The notes beneath the pieces were generated by a model, which did not search any database, was not told the origin of the DNA, and saw only the letters and a list, made by a program, of their open reading frames with translations. Of a DNA stretch of 38,520 bases, positions 1 to 7,795 are shown piece after piece. Each line of letters opens with the position of its first letter. Position 1 is the stretch's first letter. The position numbers were made by a program, and so were the translations under genes. Source of the stretch: Bacteroidia bacterium (lineage in GTDB: Bacteria > Bacteroidota > Bacteroidia > Bacteroidales > Prolixibacteraceae); assembly GCA_026391655.1 (NCBI GenBank), contig JAPLDR010000064.1:68897-107416 (forward strand), given 5' to 3'.

Positions 1-854
1 AAATGATTGACGGGAAATTACAGAAACTATGGCGTTGGGATGGCGATGAAGAAAACCCGATTATCCGCCATCAGGGTGCTCACGGAATGCACACCGCCGA
101 CGTAGATGGTGATGGTCGGGATGAAGTAGTTCTTGGTTCAGTAGTTCTTGACGACAATGGGACAGCACTTTGGTCTAATGGTTTAGGCCATCCGGATAAA
201 TGCTTTGTTACCGATATTGATCCGGAGCGTCCGGGTCTGGAAATATTCTATGTGTATGAAGACTGGAACAACGACGGTAACGGAATTTGTATGGCAGATG
301 CAAAAACTGGAGAGATTATCTGGGGTATAGGAAAGAAGACATTGCATGTTGGCGATGGCATGGTAGCTGACATACTACCCGATGTGCCTGGCTTGGAGTG
401 CTTTGGATCCGAAGACTCCAAGGGTGGCTCAAACAGTAAATATCTATTATCCGCAAAGGGGAAAATTCTGGCTACCGATAAAGATGTTCCGGGTTGCAGG
501 AATTGGATTTTCTGGGATGCCGATAAAGTACGGGAAACCATTGTCTCGTCTGGTTTTGAAAACGGTGTGTTTGATCGATCCAATGCAAATAAGCTGTCGA
601 TAGTAAAATACAAAGGGGAAACTTTGACTAAAACGATTGAAGGATCGGTAATGATGATGGCCGATATTCAGGGCGACTGGCGCGAAGAATTGATTACCAT
701 TTTACCTGGCGAAATACGAATTTATTCCACAGCTATTCCTGCTAAAGATCGCCGCGTTTGCCTGATGCAGGATCCGTTCTACCGGGCTGAAGTCGTTCAT
801 CGTTCTATGGGATACGATCAATCGCCTGTAACTAGTTATTATTTGGGTGAATAG
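1..854 (+). CDS. Rhamnogalacturonan lyase, PL11 family (C-terminal part, 5' end outside window)
   Basis: The frame is open from the left edge, so the gene starts outside the window; about 283 residues are visible and it ends at TAG 852-854. The protein shows the repeated Asp-rich, calcium-binding-like strands of the PL11 beta-propeller: ADVDGDGRDEVVLGS, then HVGDGMVADILPDVPGLE and MMMADIQGDWREELIT. The C-terminus (RVCLMQDPFYRAEV, then GYDQSPVTSYYLGE) matches the family ending. PL11 enzymes (relatives of Bacillus YesW/YesX) cut the rhamnose-galacturonate backbone of rhamnogalacturonan I by beta-elimination, leaving unsaturated galacturonyl ends. The CE12 esterase and GH105 hydrolases downstream act on the same polymer, so the context agrees. 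The family call is strong; exo or endo action cannot be judged from this fragment. Confidence 0.9.
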   Translation, partial: MIDGKLQKLWRWDGDEENPIIRHQGAHGMHTADVDGDGRDEVVLGSVVLDDNGTALWSNGLGHPDKCFVTDIDPERPGLEIFYVYEDWNNDGNGICMADAKTGEIIWGIGKKTLHVGDGMVADILPDVPGLECFGSEDSKGGSNSKYLLSAKGKILATDKDVPGCRNWIFWDADKVRETIVSSGFENGVFDRSNANKLSIVKYKGETLTKTIEGSVMMMADIQGDWREELITILPGEIRIYSTAIPAKDRRVCLMQDPFYRAEVVHRSMGYDQSPVTSYYLGE

Positions 855-907
855 ACGTTCAAAATTCCATAATTGAGTTCATTCTTAAAATTGGTTAAAT
901 AAAATAA

Positions 908-1000
908 TGCCACCAAGTCACCAAGACACAAAATCGCACAAAGCATTAAATATTGGAAATATTTTTAATGAAACTTCGTGACTTTGGGCCTTAGTGGCGA
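908..1000. repeat. MITE-like intergenic inverted repeat, TGCCACCAAG type (copy 1)
   Basis: An imperfect inverted repeat of about 93 nt starts with TGCCACCAAG and ends with CTTAGTGGCG. The arms pair with two mismatches over ten bases and the interior holds more CACAAAG / CTTCGTG-like complementarity. It lies between the PL11 and CE12 genes. Related copies are at 13822-13916 and 16665-16758. It ends only 13 nt before the CE12 start codon, so it could influence the leader of that gene. Confidence 0.65.
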
Positions 1001-1012
1001 AAAAATAAAAAC

Positions 1013-2341
1013 ATGAAACATCTAATTTTAATCACATTAACCATCTTTTGGTTTTCGGCGATTGGCCAGACAAAAGAAAAACAAACTTTGTCGAAATTTG
1101 ATTTTGGTTCAGGAAAAGTAAAAAAAGGATGGACACAGGTAACTGCAACAACGCTTTATTCTGCTGAAAAAGGTTTCGGACTGATTCCTTCAGGTGAAAT
1201 GGTATCGGGAAAAACAAAATCGAAAGCCCCGCTCAAAGGCGGTTTCCTTTGCAGCAAGAAACCGTTTTATTTTATAGTTGATCTTCCTGAAGGACACTAT
1301 CGGGTTACCTTGACATTGGGCGGAGCACAGGAAGGTTCTTCAACAACAATAAAAGCTGAATCGCGCAGGTTAATGCTCGAAAACGTGATAACAGCAAAAG
1401 GTAAAAATGTTCAAAAAACCATCGTTGTTGATGTCCGTACTCCTAAAATCAATGCTACCGAACAAATCAGACTGAAAGAAAGGGAGTTCAAATACCTGAA
1501 TTGGGACAACAAACTGACGTTGGAGTTTACGGGTGAATACCCCTGTGTTTCAGTAATTGAGATCCAAAAGGCCGATGATTTACCAACCATTTTTCTGGCC
1601 GGAAATTCAACAGTCGTCGATCAGGAAAATGAGCCCTGGGCTTCATGGGGACAAATGTTTCCGCGTTTTCTGAAACCCGAAATTGTGGTGGCCAATTTTG
1701 CCGAGTCAGGCGAAAGTCTGCTATCCTTTAAAGGCGAAAAACGGCTGCAAAAGGTGTTGAGCTTAATGAAATCGGGTGATTATCTGTTTGTTGAATTTGC
1801 ACACAATGACCAAAAACCGGGTGGTAGTCATGTGGAAGCCTTCACCACCTACAAAGACGAACTGAAATATTTTATTGCTGAAGCCCGGAAGAAAGGGGGG
1901 AAACCGGTTCTCGTAACTTCTATGCACCGCCGTCGCTTCGACGAAAATGGGCAGATTATCAATACATTGGAAAACTATCCCGAGGCAATGCGCCAGACTG
2001 CAGCAGAAGAAAACGTTCCGCTGATTGACCTGAATGCGATGAGCAAACTGTTTTATGAAGCTATGGGGCCCGAGAATTCGAAAAAGGCATTTGTCCATTA
2101 TCCGGCAAATACCTATCCGGGTCAGGCAAAAGCCCTGGCTGACGATACCCACTTTAATCCTTACGGAGCTTATGAGCTGGCCAAGTGCATCGTAGAAGGA
2201 ATCAGAAAAAACAACACGGACCTGGCCAAATATTTGATTGATGGACTGCCGGCATTTGATCCGGCACATCCTGATTCTGTGAATGAATTTCATTGGTACG
2301 AAAGTCCTTCAGTGAATCTGATTAAGCCGGATGGGAATTAG
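1013..2341 (+). CDS. Rhamnogalacturonan acetylesterase, CE12 family SGNH hydrolase
   Basis: This 442-residue exported esterase should remove acetyl groups from galacturonate in rhamnogalacturonan I so that lyases and hydrolases can act. Residues 1-19 form a signal peptide ending FSAIGQ. Residues about 25-185 are a beta-rich N-terminal domain (starting FDFGSG) of the kind found ahead of CE12 domains. The SGNH core begins near 190. Block I is LAGNSTVVDQ with candidate nucleophile Ser199, the usual Asp of GDS being Asn198. Block II is FAESGES (Gly233), block III is FAHND (Asn265), and block V is DDTHFNPYGAYELA (Asp377, His380). It follows the PL11 gene and is followed by a strong hairpin that would end the transcript. 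The family call is firm; the exact acetylated substrate is inferred from the neighbours. Confidence 0.9.
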   Translation: MKHLILITLTIFWFSAIGQTKEKQTLSKFDFGSGKVKKGWTQVTATTLYSAEKGFGLIPSGEMVSGKTKSKAPLKGGFLCSKKPFYFIVDLPEGHYRVTLTLGGAQEGSSTTIKAESRRLMLENVITAKGKNVQKTIVVDVRTPKINATEQIRLKEREFKYLNWDNKLTLEFTGEYPCVSVIEIQKADDLPTIFLAGNSTVVDQENEPWASWGQMFPRFLKPEIVVANFAESGESLLSFKGEKRLQKVLSLMKSGDYLFVEFAHNDQKPGGSHVEAFTTYKDELKYFIAEARKKGGKPVLVTSMHRRRFDENGQIINTLENYPEAMRQTAAEENVPLIDLNAMSKLFYEAMGPENSKKAFVHYPANTYPGQAKALADDTHFNPYGAYELAKCIVEGIRKNNTDLAKYLIDGLPAFDPAHPDSVNEFHWYESPSVNLIKPDGN

Positions 2342-2348
2342 TAAAAGC

Positions 2349-2385
2349 TTATTCAGCAGGTGACTTGGAGTCACCTGCTGAATAA
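2349..2385 (+). terminator. Strong hairpin after the CE12 gene
   Basis: A perfect 17-bp stem (TTATTCAGCAGGTGACT, 2349-2365) pairs with 2369-2385 across a 3-nt TGG loop, starting 7 nt after the CE12 stop codon. The stem is very stable. It is followed by AACAAAAAA rather than a U-tract, so it is an atypical intrinsic terminator or a transcript-stabilising hairpin. Confidence 0.65.
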
Positions 2386-2398
2386 AACAAAAAACCAT
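2382..2398 (+). repeat. Left direct repeat flanking the nuclease/MBL unit
   Basis: ATAAAACAAAAAACCAT here recurs as ATAAAACAAAAAAACCAT at 4877-4894, differing by one A. At the right copy the CCAT runs into the GH28 start codon. The two copies bracket the 2413-4785 unit, as expected if that unit was inserted just before the GH28 gene. The A-richness lowers the weight of this match. Confidence 0.45.
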
Positions 2399-2412
2399 TT
2401 AACATCTTTGAT

Positions 2413-3276
2413 ATGGCACGAAAGATAAAGGAAGTATTTATTGAAGAACTCTTGAAGGGTAGTCTACACCCACTTTTGGAATATGTCCAATTAGACGACA
2501 CGCTCAATATGGAATTGAGAGGAGATGAGGTAACTGTATACTATCGGGGAGGGGCATTATTGACAATCAAGCAAGACACATATAATCTCTATGGTTTAAC
2601 GGAAAAGTATCACAAAAGAATCTCCTTTTTAAAGCCTTCTATAGGTAACTTAGAGGAGTATATCCCAAAGGCAAAGCATAAAATTGATGTCTACATTAAT
2701 ACAGTAAAGAATCTTCTAGGAGAAAAGGATATCCAGCAACAAATTGCCAGAGAAAATAACTATTCTCAAAACTCCCTTGATACAGACTATTTTGTGATAG
2801 ATACCGAGTATCAAGATTTGGGTAGATTTGATATTGTAGCTCTGAGGTGGGATTCAAAAAGTAGTATTCGCAAATTGCCTAAATCATTTTTGCCAACTAT
2901 AACTATTTTTGAAGTAAAGCAAGGATATAAATCTATATCCAATGAGAGTGGAATGGTGTCACACATTGAAGATTTTGAGGAGTTTCGCTTGACAAAAGAT
3001 ATAGAAGCGTTTAAGATGGATATGATTAGCGTTTTCAATCAAAAACGAAGACTGAGGTTAATCAAGGGTATGAATAAATACAAGGAAGTTACAGCGGTTG
3101 CTCGTGATATTGATTTTGTATTTCTATTGGCAAATTATAAACATGACAGCAGTCAACTACGCACTGCATTGGATATCATTGATGACTGTAAATTGATATT
3201 CGCAAATTACATGGGCTATGGACTCTACACTCGAAATATTGTCAATAAACAACAATTTATCGAGAAGTTTTTATGA
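2413..3276 (+). CDS. PD-(D/E)XK nuclease-like protein of unknown function
   Basis: I do not recognise a named family for this 287-residue cytosolic protein. Residues 125-170 carry a plausible PD-(D/E)XK nuclease core: Glu132 in VIDTEYQDLG, Asp140 in GRFDIVAL, and Glu167-Val-Lys169 in TIFEVKQGY after a beta strand. The N-terminal 120 residues are mixed alpha/beta, beginning with a charged helix and a YYRGGALLTI strand pair. There is no signal peptide or membrane segment. The stop overlaps the start of the next gene by 4 nt (ATGA, 3273-3276), so the two are probably translationally coupled. Both genes are more AT-rich than the pectin genes on each side, which suggests transfer. A nucleic-acid-targeting or defence role is inference. 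Confidence 0.6.
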   Translation: MARKIKEVFIEELLKGSLHPLLEYVQLDDTLNMELRGDEVTVYYRGGALLTIKQDTYNLYGLTEKYHKRISFLKPSIGNLEEYIPKAKHKIDVYINTVKNLLGEKDIQQQIARENNYSQNSLDTDYFVIDTEYQDLGRFDIVALRWDSKSSIRKLPKSFLPTITIFEVKQGYKSISNESGMVSHIEDFEEFRLTKDIEAFKMDMISVFNQKRRLRLIKGMNKYKEVTAVARDIDFVFLLANYKHDSSQLRTALDIIDDCKLIFANYMGYGLYTRNIVNKQQFIEKFL

Positions 3277-4556
3277 AAATTATCATTCACAGAGGCATTG
3301 ACCAAATTGGCGGTTGTATTACGGAGATTGCGACAAACAACGCTCGGATTTTAATCGATTTGGGGCAGAATCTGCCTGATGGAGAGGGGATTATACATGA
3401 TGATCTTGCCAATCATGAATCAATCGAAAATCTGACAAAAGGTGTGGATGCCGTTTTCTACACGCACTATCATGGCGACCATTTAGGGTTATTTCATCTT
3501 GTCCCCGACAATATAAATCAGTACATAGGTCGCGTGGCAAAAAAAGTTGCTTTATGCAAATATCAACGAATTAGCTATATAAAAGGTCGGGAAGAACTTT
3601 CTGCACAGGAGATTTCCAAAATTAAGCTTATGCACGATTTTGTGCCAGAACAGATAATTAAAGTAGGCGACATTCGGGTAATTCCATACTTTGTGAGTCA
3701 CTCTGCTTATGATTCCTATATGTTTCTGATTGAAGCAGAAGGTAAACGAATACTGCATACGGGCGATTTTCGTGACCACGGCTATCTCGGTAAGGGTTTG
3801 TTGCCAATGATTAAAAAACTTATTTTGCCACAAGGCAAGATAGATATTCTGATTACTGAAGGGACCATGCTTTCTCGCCTGGACGAAAGGGTTCGGCACG
3901 AAAATGATTTGAAAAAAGAGGTAATTGAACTTATGAAGCAATACAAAAATGTATTTGTAATGTGTTCATCTACAGATATGGAACGATTGGCAACATTTCA
4001 TGCTGCAAATGAAGAAATTGGAAGAAAACCTTTTGTGTGTGATGATTTCCAAAACAGTGTCTTGGGAATTTTTTCAGAAACGGCAGGAAAGGAAAGCCCG
4101 TTGTTTCGTTTTAAGGCCTATGATTTCAGTAAAACCAACACCAAACTCATTAATTGGATGCAAGATAAGGGATTTTGTATGTTGGTTCGTGCAACAGAGA
4201 AGTTCGATGATTATTTGGCTTTTCTCAACCCACAAATTGACAGAAATGAAACTGTGCTGGTCTATTCAATGTGGAAAGAATATATCAACCCTGTTAGCAA
4301 ACACGCTAATAAACGCTATTTGGACTTTGTAGGAAATTTTCCTGTTGTTGAGAAAATACATACTAGCGGCCATGCTTCGTCAGATTGCCTTGCTGAGGTG
4401 TGTAATCTTGTAAATCCGACAATATGTATAATTTCAATCCACAGTGAGCATTCTGCTGATTTTCAAAAACTACCATTAAAAGAGGAACTTAAGTCAAAAG
4501 TCATAACAACATCAAAAATATTCAATGAGGTGATGGTTGAAATTCCAATAAAGTAA
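3273..4556 (+). CDS. Beta-CASP metallo-beta-lactamase RNase-like protein (RNase J-like core)
   Basis: This 427-residue protein has the full metallo-beta-lactamase signature. The two-zinc motif is FYTHYHGDHLG (His65, His67, Asp69, His70), motif 3 is VSHSAYDS (His143), and motif 4 is HTGDFRDHG (Asp165). The beta-CASP insert follows, with LITEGTML (Glu196), then HTSGHASSDCL (His363, His367) and IISIHSEH (His390). These match RNase J / CPSF-type nucleases that process RNA. It is shorter than RNase J (about 555 residues) and lacks that protein's C-terminal domain, so it is unlikely to be the housekeeping enzyme. It overlaps the upstream PD-(D/E)XK gene by 4 nt. A role as effector or partner in a two-protein nucleic-acid processing module is inference. 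Confidence 0.75.
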   Translation: MKIIIHRGIDQIGGCITEIATNNARILIDLGQNLPDGEGIIHDDLANHESIENLTKGVDAVFYTHYHGDHLGLFHLVPDNINQYIGRVAKKVALCKYQRISYIKGREELSAQEISKIKLMHDFVPEQIIKVGDIRVIPYFVSHSAYDSYMFLIEAEGKRILHTGDFRDHGYLGKGLLPMIKKLILPQGKIDILITEGTMLSRLDERVRHENDLKKEVIELMKQYKNVFVMCSSTDMERLATFHAANEEIGRKPFVCDDFQNSVLGIFSETAGKESPLFRFKAYDFSKTNTKLINWMQDKGFCMLVRATEKFDDYLAFLNPQIDRNETVLVYSMWKEYINPVSKHANKRYLDFVGNFPVVEKIHTSGHASSDCLAEVCNLVNPTICIISIHSEHSADFQKLPLKEELKSKVITTSKIFNEVMVEIPIK

Positions 4557-4614
4557 TTACTAGATATTTGACAAAAGAAGAATAATGTTTCACGCAATTT
4601 ATTTGTAGCACAAT

Positions 4615-4785
4615 ATGGATAAACTACGTATTTTTCAACTAAAATCAATTTTTGATGAAATAGTTCATTTTATCAATATTGATGACCATTTTCGTGAGGT
4701 CACGAAAATGGTTGAATTAGGAAAGGTAGCAAGCGACAAAAAGAAAATTGAAAAGGCAACAAAGAAATTACCCAAAAAACAATAA
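4615..4785 (+). pseudogene. Short 56-residue frame, possible DinD/BRO-type remnant
   Basis: An ATG-TAA frame of 56 residues begins MDKLRIFQLKSIFDEIV and contains DDHFREVTKMVELGK. That stretch resembles, from memory, the HF..V.KMVELGSG segment of DinD-like (BRO N-domain) proteins; the rest of the domain is missing, so this may be a deleted remnant. It could also be a small real gene of the nuclease/MBL unit, since it lies 58 nt downstream on the same strand. A perfect 13-bp palindrome sits inside it, which is unusual for coding DNA. The tail (DKKKIEKATKKLPKKQ) is very lysine-rich. Evidence for expression is weak. Confidence 0.3.
4685..4712. repeat. Perfect 13-bp inverted repeat
   Basis: ACCATTTTCGTGA (4685-4697) and TCACGAAAATGGT (4700-4712) are perfect complements separated by GG. 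The hairpin lies downstream of the MBL gene and inside the short 4615-4785 frame. It could be a transcript end, a protein-binding site or a recombination site. Confidence 0.6.
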
Positions 4786-4831
4786 TATTAAAGATAATTG
4801 AAGCATTATTTATCAGAATATGAGAAAGATG

Positions 4832-4856
4832 AACTGGTCACAAATTGCGACCAGTT
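4832..4856. terminator. Hairpin upstream of the GH28 gene
   Basis: AACTGGTC (4832-4839) pairs perfectly with GACCAGTT (4849-4856) across a 9-nt loop. It lies between the foreign-looking unit and the GH28 gene, with no U-tract. It may be a weak terminator or leader structure. Confidence 0.35.
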
Positions 4857-4876
4857 AGGTATAGGTTATAAAATTG

Positions 4877-4894
4877 ATAAAACAAAAAAACCAT
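4877..4894 (+). repeat. Right direct repeat flanking the nuclease/MBL unit
   Basis: ATAAAACAAAAAAACCAT overlaps the first two bases of the GH28 start codon and matches 2382-2398 except for one A. If the intervening 2.5 kb is removed, the CE12 hairpin would sit directly before the GH28 start, giving a plausible ancestral order. Confidence 0.45.
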
Positions 4895-6422
4895 GCGAAC
4901 ACTAAAACTACTATTTTTTACGCTGTTTTTAGCTGAAAGCGTATTTGCCCAATCCTCCATTTTCTACAACGTCAAAGACTACGGAGCCAAAGGTGACGGA
5001 CAAACAATTGATACAAAAGCGATTGATGCTGCGATTGCTGCTGCTTCAGAAAAGGGTGGAGGTACCGTCTTTTTTCCTGCCGGAATCTACCTGAGTTTCA
5101 CCATTCACCTGAAAAGTTTCATCACCCTGCACCTCGATAACGGTGCGGTGCTTGAAGCTGCTGATGTAAAAAAACAGGGGCTGGGTTACGATCCCGCAGA
5201 ACCCAACCAATGGGATATGTTTCAGGATTTTGGCCATAGTCATTGGCGTAACAGCTTGATATATGGTGAAAACCTGCAAAATATTGCCATCACAGGACTG
5301 GGCACAATCTTCGGAAACGGTCTGACCCGTGAAGGAAATAAGACGCCAGGCATGGCCAACAAAGCGATTGCGCTGAAATTATGCCGGAATGTAGTCCTCA
5401 AAGATTTTTCAATTTTAATGGGTGGGCATTTTGCCCTTCTGGCGACTGGCGTGGATAATATGACAATCGACAACCTCAAAGTGGATACCAACCGCGATGC
5501 GTTTGACGTGGACTGCTGTCGCAACGTACGAATCTCGAATTGCAGCGTAAACTCGCCTTACGACGATGCCATTTGTTTGAAAAGCTCTTTCGGTCTGGGT
5601 TTTGCACGCGCGACCGAAAATGTAACGATCACTAACTGTGCCGTCAGCGGTTTCGATCGAACCACTTTTCTCAACGGAACTTATAAAAAGGACGAAGCCA
5701 ATACAGTCCCCGACAGGGGCGTAGTGACTGGTCGTATCAAATTTGGTACGGAATCTAATGGTGGTTTCCGTAATATTACAATTACCAATTGCACCTTCGA
5801 ATTTTGTCGCGGACTGGCCCTTGAAACAGTTGATGGAGGTATTCTGGAAGATGTGACGATTGATAATATCGTGATGAAAGATATTCAGGGTGCTCCGTTC
5901 TTTTTACGATTGGGTGCCCGCATGCGCGGACCAGTGGGTACACCTATCGGTGTTCTTCGCCGGATCAACATCAGTAATGTGGTGATTTATAGCGAAAATC
6001 CAAAGTACTGTTCCATGATTGTAGGTATCCCCGGACATCCTGTCGAAGATGTGAAACTGAGCAATATCCTGATCCGGATAAAAGGTGGTGCTCCTAAAGA
6101 ACAAGCCTTGAAAGAAGTCGGAGAACACGAAAAATCATACCCCGATCCGCAGGAGTTTGGTGATATGCCGGCATACGGTCTCTTTATTCGCCATGTCAAA
6201 AACATCCAGCTTATCCATGTAGAATTAAAACTCGAAAATGACGATTTTCGTCCGGCGCTAATTTTGGATGATGTGGCTGGTGCGAACCTGAACAACCTGA
6301 TCCTTGCTAAAGTAGGAGCTGTTCCCTCAGTTGTGCTAAAAAAATCAGAAAATATCCTGATACAAGATTGCAAACCGATTAAAGACAAACAAATCAACAA
6401 AATAACTTCAACACAATTTTAG
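4893..6422 (+). CDS. GH28 polygalacturonase-like pectin hydrolase (divergent active site)
   Basis: This 509-residue exported right-handed beta-helix protein belongs to the GH28 pectinase superfamily. Residues 1-20 are a signal peptide ending SVFAQ. The typical opening YNVKDYGAKGDG (25-36) is present, followed by GGGTVFFPAGIYL. Catalytic-region motifs are VDTNRDAFDVDCCRNV (Asn200, Asp202; the family usually has NTDG) and YDDAICLKSS (Asp224, Asp225). The canonical GHG is not seen: the equivalent stretch is GRIKFGTESNGGFRNI, and the usual RIK Lys position is not clear. This points to a divergent subfamily with altered substrate, perhaps rhamnogalacturonan or a substituted oligosaccharide. It lies 1 nt upstream of the first GH105 gene, so they form an operon. 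Confidence 0.85.
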   Translation: MRTLKLLFFTLFLAESVFAQSSIFYNVKDYGAKGDGQTIDTKAIDAAIAAASEKGGGTVFFPAGIYLSFTIHLKSFITLHLDNGAVLEAADVKKQGLGYDPAEPNQWDMFQDFGHSHWRNSLIYGENLQNIAITGLGTIFGNGLTREGNKTPGMANKAIALKLCRNVVLKDFSILMGGHFALLATGVDNMTIDNLKVDTNRDAFDVDCCRNVRISNCSVNSPYDDAICLKSSFGLGFARATENVTITNCAVSGFDRTTFLNGTYKKDEANTVPDRGVVTGRIKFGTESNGGFRNITITNCTFEFCRGLALETVDGGILEDVTIDNIVMKDIQGAPFFLRLGARMRGPVGTPIGVLRRINISNVVIYSENPKYCSMIVGIPGHPVEDVKLSNILIRIKGGAPKEQALKEVGEHEKSYPDPQEFGDMPAYGLFIRHVKNIQLIHVELKLENDDFRPALILDDVAGANLNNLILAKVGAVPSVVLKKSENILIQDCKPIKDKQINKITSTQF

Positions 6423-6423
6423 T

Positions 6424-7758
6424 ATGAAACTTAAACTAACAGCAATTTTGATTTTGATTGCCGGCATTAATTTGCAGGCACAAAAAGTGAACGATTCAAC
6501 AACACCACTTCATTTAATGAAGCCTGATTACGATACTCCTTACGGAAAGCCGGAAGTTAAAAGTATCACTGATGTATTGGAAAGGATATATTCCTACCTC
6601 GACAAGACGACTTATACTGCTCTTGTTAATAAGGATACACAAGCTGAAGTTACTGATTATTCAAAGATTGATGAAAAGACCATTTTTAAACCTGGTGATT
6701 TTCGTCTGGTTAGTTATGAGTGGGGAGTTACCTATGCAGGAATGTTGAATGCGACTGAGGCAACTGGTGACCCAAAATATGCAACGTATACAAAAAACAG
6801 ACTAAAATTTCTGTCCGAAATTCAACCCTGGTTTGTGAAACTTGAGCAGAAACAGCCTCAGGCCCGTCATGCTTTAGTTCGTGTGCTTCATCCCGGTGCT
6901 CTTGACGACTGCGGGGCCATGTGTTGTGCGATGATCAAAACACAGCAACTTGCCGGTTTCGATGGCGACCTCAAGCCAATGATCAACACATTTGCAGATT
7001 ACATCAGTAATAAAGAATTTCGCTTTTCAGACGGTACGTTAGCGCGAAATCGTCCCTTGCCCAATTCGCTCTGGCTTGACGACCTGTTTATGAGTGTTCC
7101 AGCTTTGGCACAAATGGGCAAATACACGGGAGAAAAGAAATATTTTGATGATGCTGTCAAACAGGTTCTTCAGTATTCGGACCGGATGTTTAATAAAGAT
7201 AAAGGCCTTTTTATGCACGGCTGGATTTTGGGAATGGACGAACATCCTCAGTTTCATTGGGCTCGCGCAAATGGTTGGGCCGTGATGACCATGGTTGAAT
7301 TGCTGGAAGTACTTCCTCAAAATCATGAAGGTCGTGCCAAAGTACTTGATTTGCTGCGGAAACACATTCGTGGATTAGCCAATTATCAGACAGCTAAGGG
7401 CTTCTGGCATCAGTTGATCGACCGTAATGACTCGTATCTTGAAACTTCAGCTACGGCAATTTATACCTATTCTATAGCCAGGGCTATCAATCGTGGTTAT
7501 GTCGATGGTTCAGTCTATGGTCCAATGGTTTGTCTGGCATGGAATGCTGTGGCCAGCAAGGTGAACGACAAAGGACAGGTAGAAGGAGTTTGTGTAGGTA
7601 CGGGGATGGGATTTGATCCGGCATTCTACTATTACCGACCCATAAATGTTTTTGCAGCACATGGTTATGGACCTGTGCTTCTGGCTGGTGCCGAAATGAT
7701 TCAATTGATCAAGACTCACAAGATTGAAATTAACGACAGCGCGTTGCAATTGTATTAA
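6424..7758 (+). CDS. Unsaturated rhamnogalacturonyl hydrolase, GH105 (first copy)
   Basis: This 444-residue exported enzyme should hydrate and release the unsaturated galacturonate left on oligosaccharides by the PL11 lyase. A signal peptide (1-20, ending INLQAQ) is followed by the alpha/alpha toroid. Family stretches include HPGALDDCGAMCCAMIK (157-172), NSLWLDDLFMSVPAL (214-228) with the candidate catalytic Asp, FHWARANGWAVMTMVELL (277-294), and GFWHQLIDRNDSYLETSATA near the C-terminal active-site face. It starts 1 nt after the GH28 stop codon and is followed 37 nt later by the second GH105 gene. The two GH105 proteins differ in length and sequence, so they probably use different oligosaccharides. 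Confidence 0.9.
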   Translation: MKLKLTAILILIAGINLQAQKVNDSTTPLHLMKPDYDTPYGKPEVKSITDVLERIYSYLDKTTYTALVNKDTQAEVTDYSKIDEKTIFKPGDFRLVSYEWGVTYAGMLNATEATGDPKYATYTKNRLKFLSEIQPWFVKLEQKQPQARHALVRVLHPGALDDCGAMCCAMIKTQQLAGFDGDLKPMINTFADYISNKEFRFSDGTLARNRPLPNSLWLDDLFMSVPALAQMGKYTGEKKYFDDAVKQVLQYSDRMFNKDKGLFMHGWILGMDEHPQFHWARANGWAVMTMVELLEVLPQNHEGRAKVLDLLRKHIRGLANYQTAKGFWHQLIDRNDSYLETSATAIYTYSIARAINRGYVDGSVYGPMVCLAWNAVASKVNDKGQVEGVCVGTGMGFDPAFYYYRPINVFAAHGYGPVLLAGAEMIQLIKTHKIEINDSALQLY

Positions 7759-7795
7759 TAGATTTTGAATTATAAGAAATAAATATCAAATAAAT

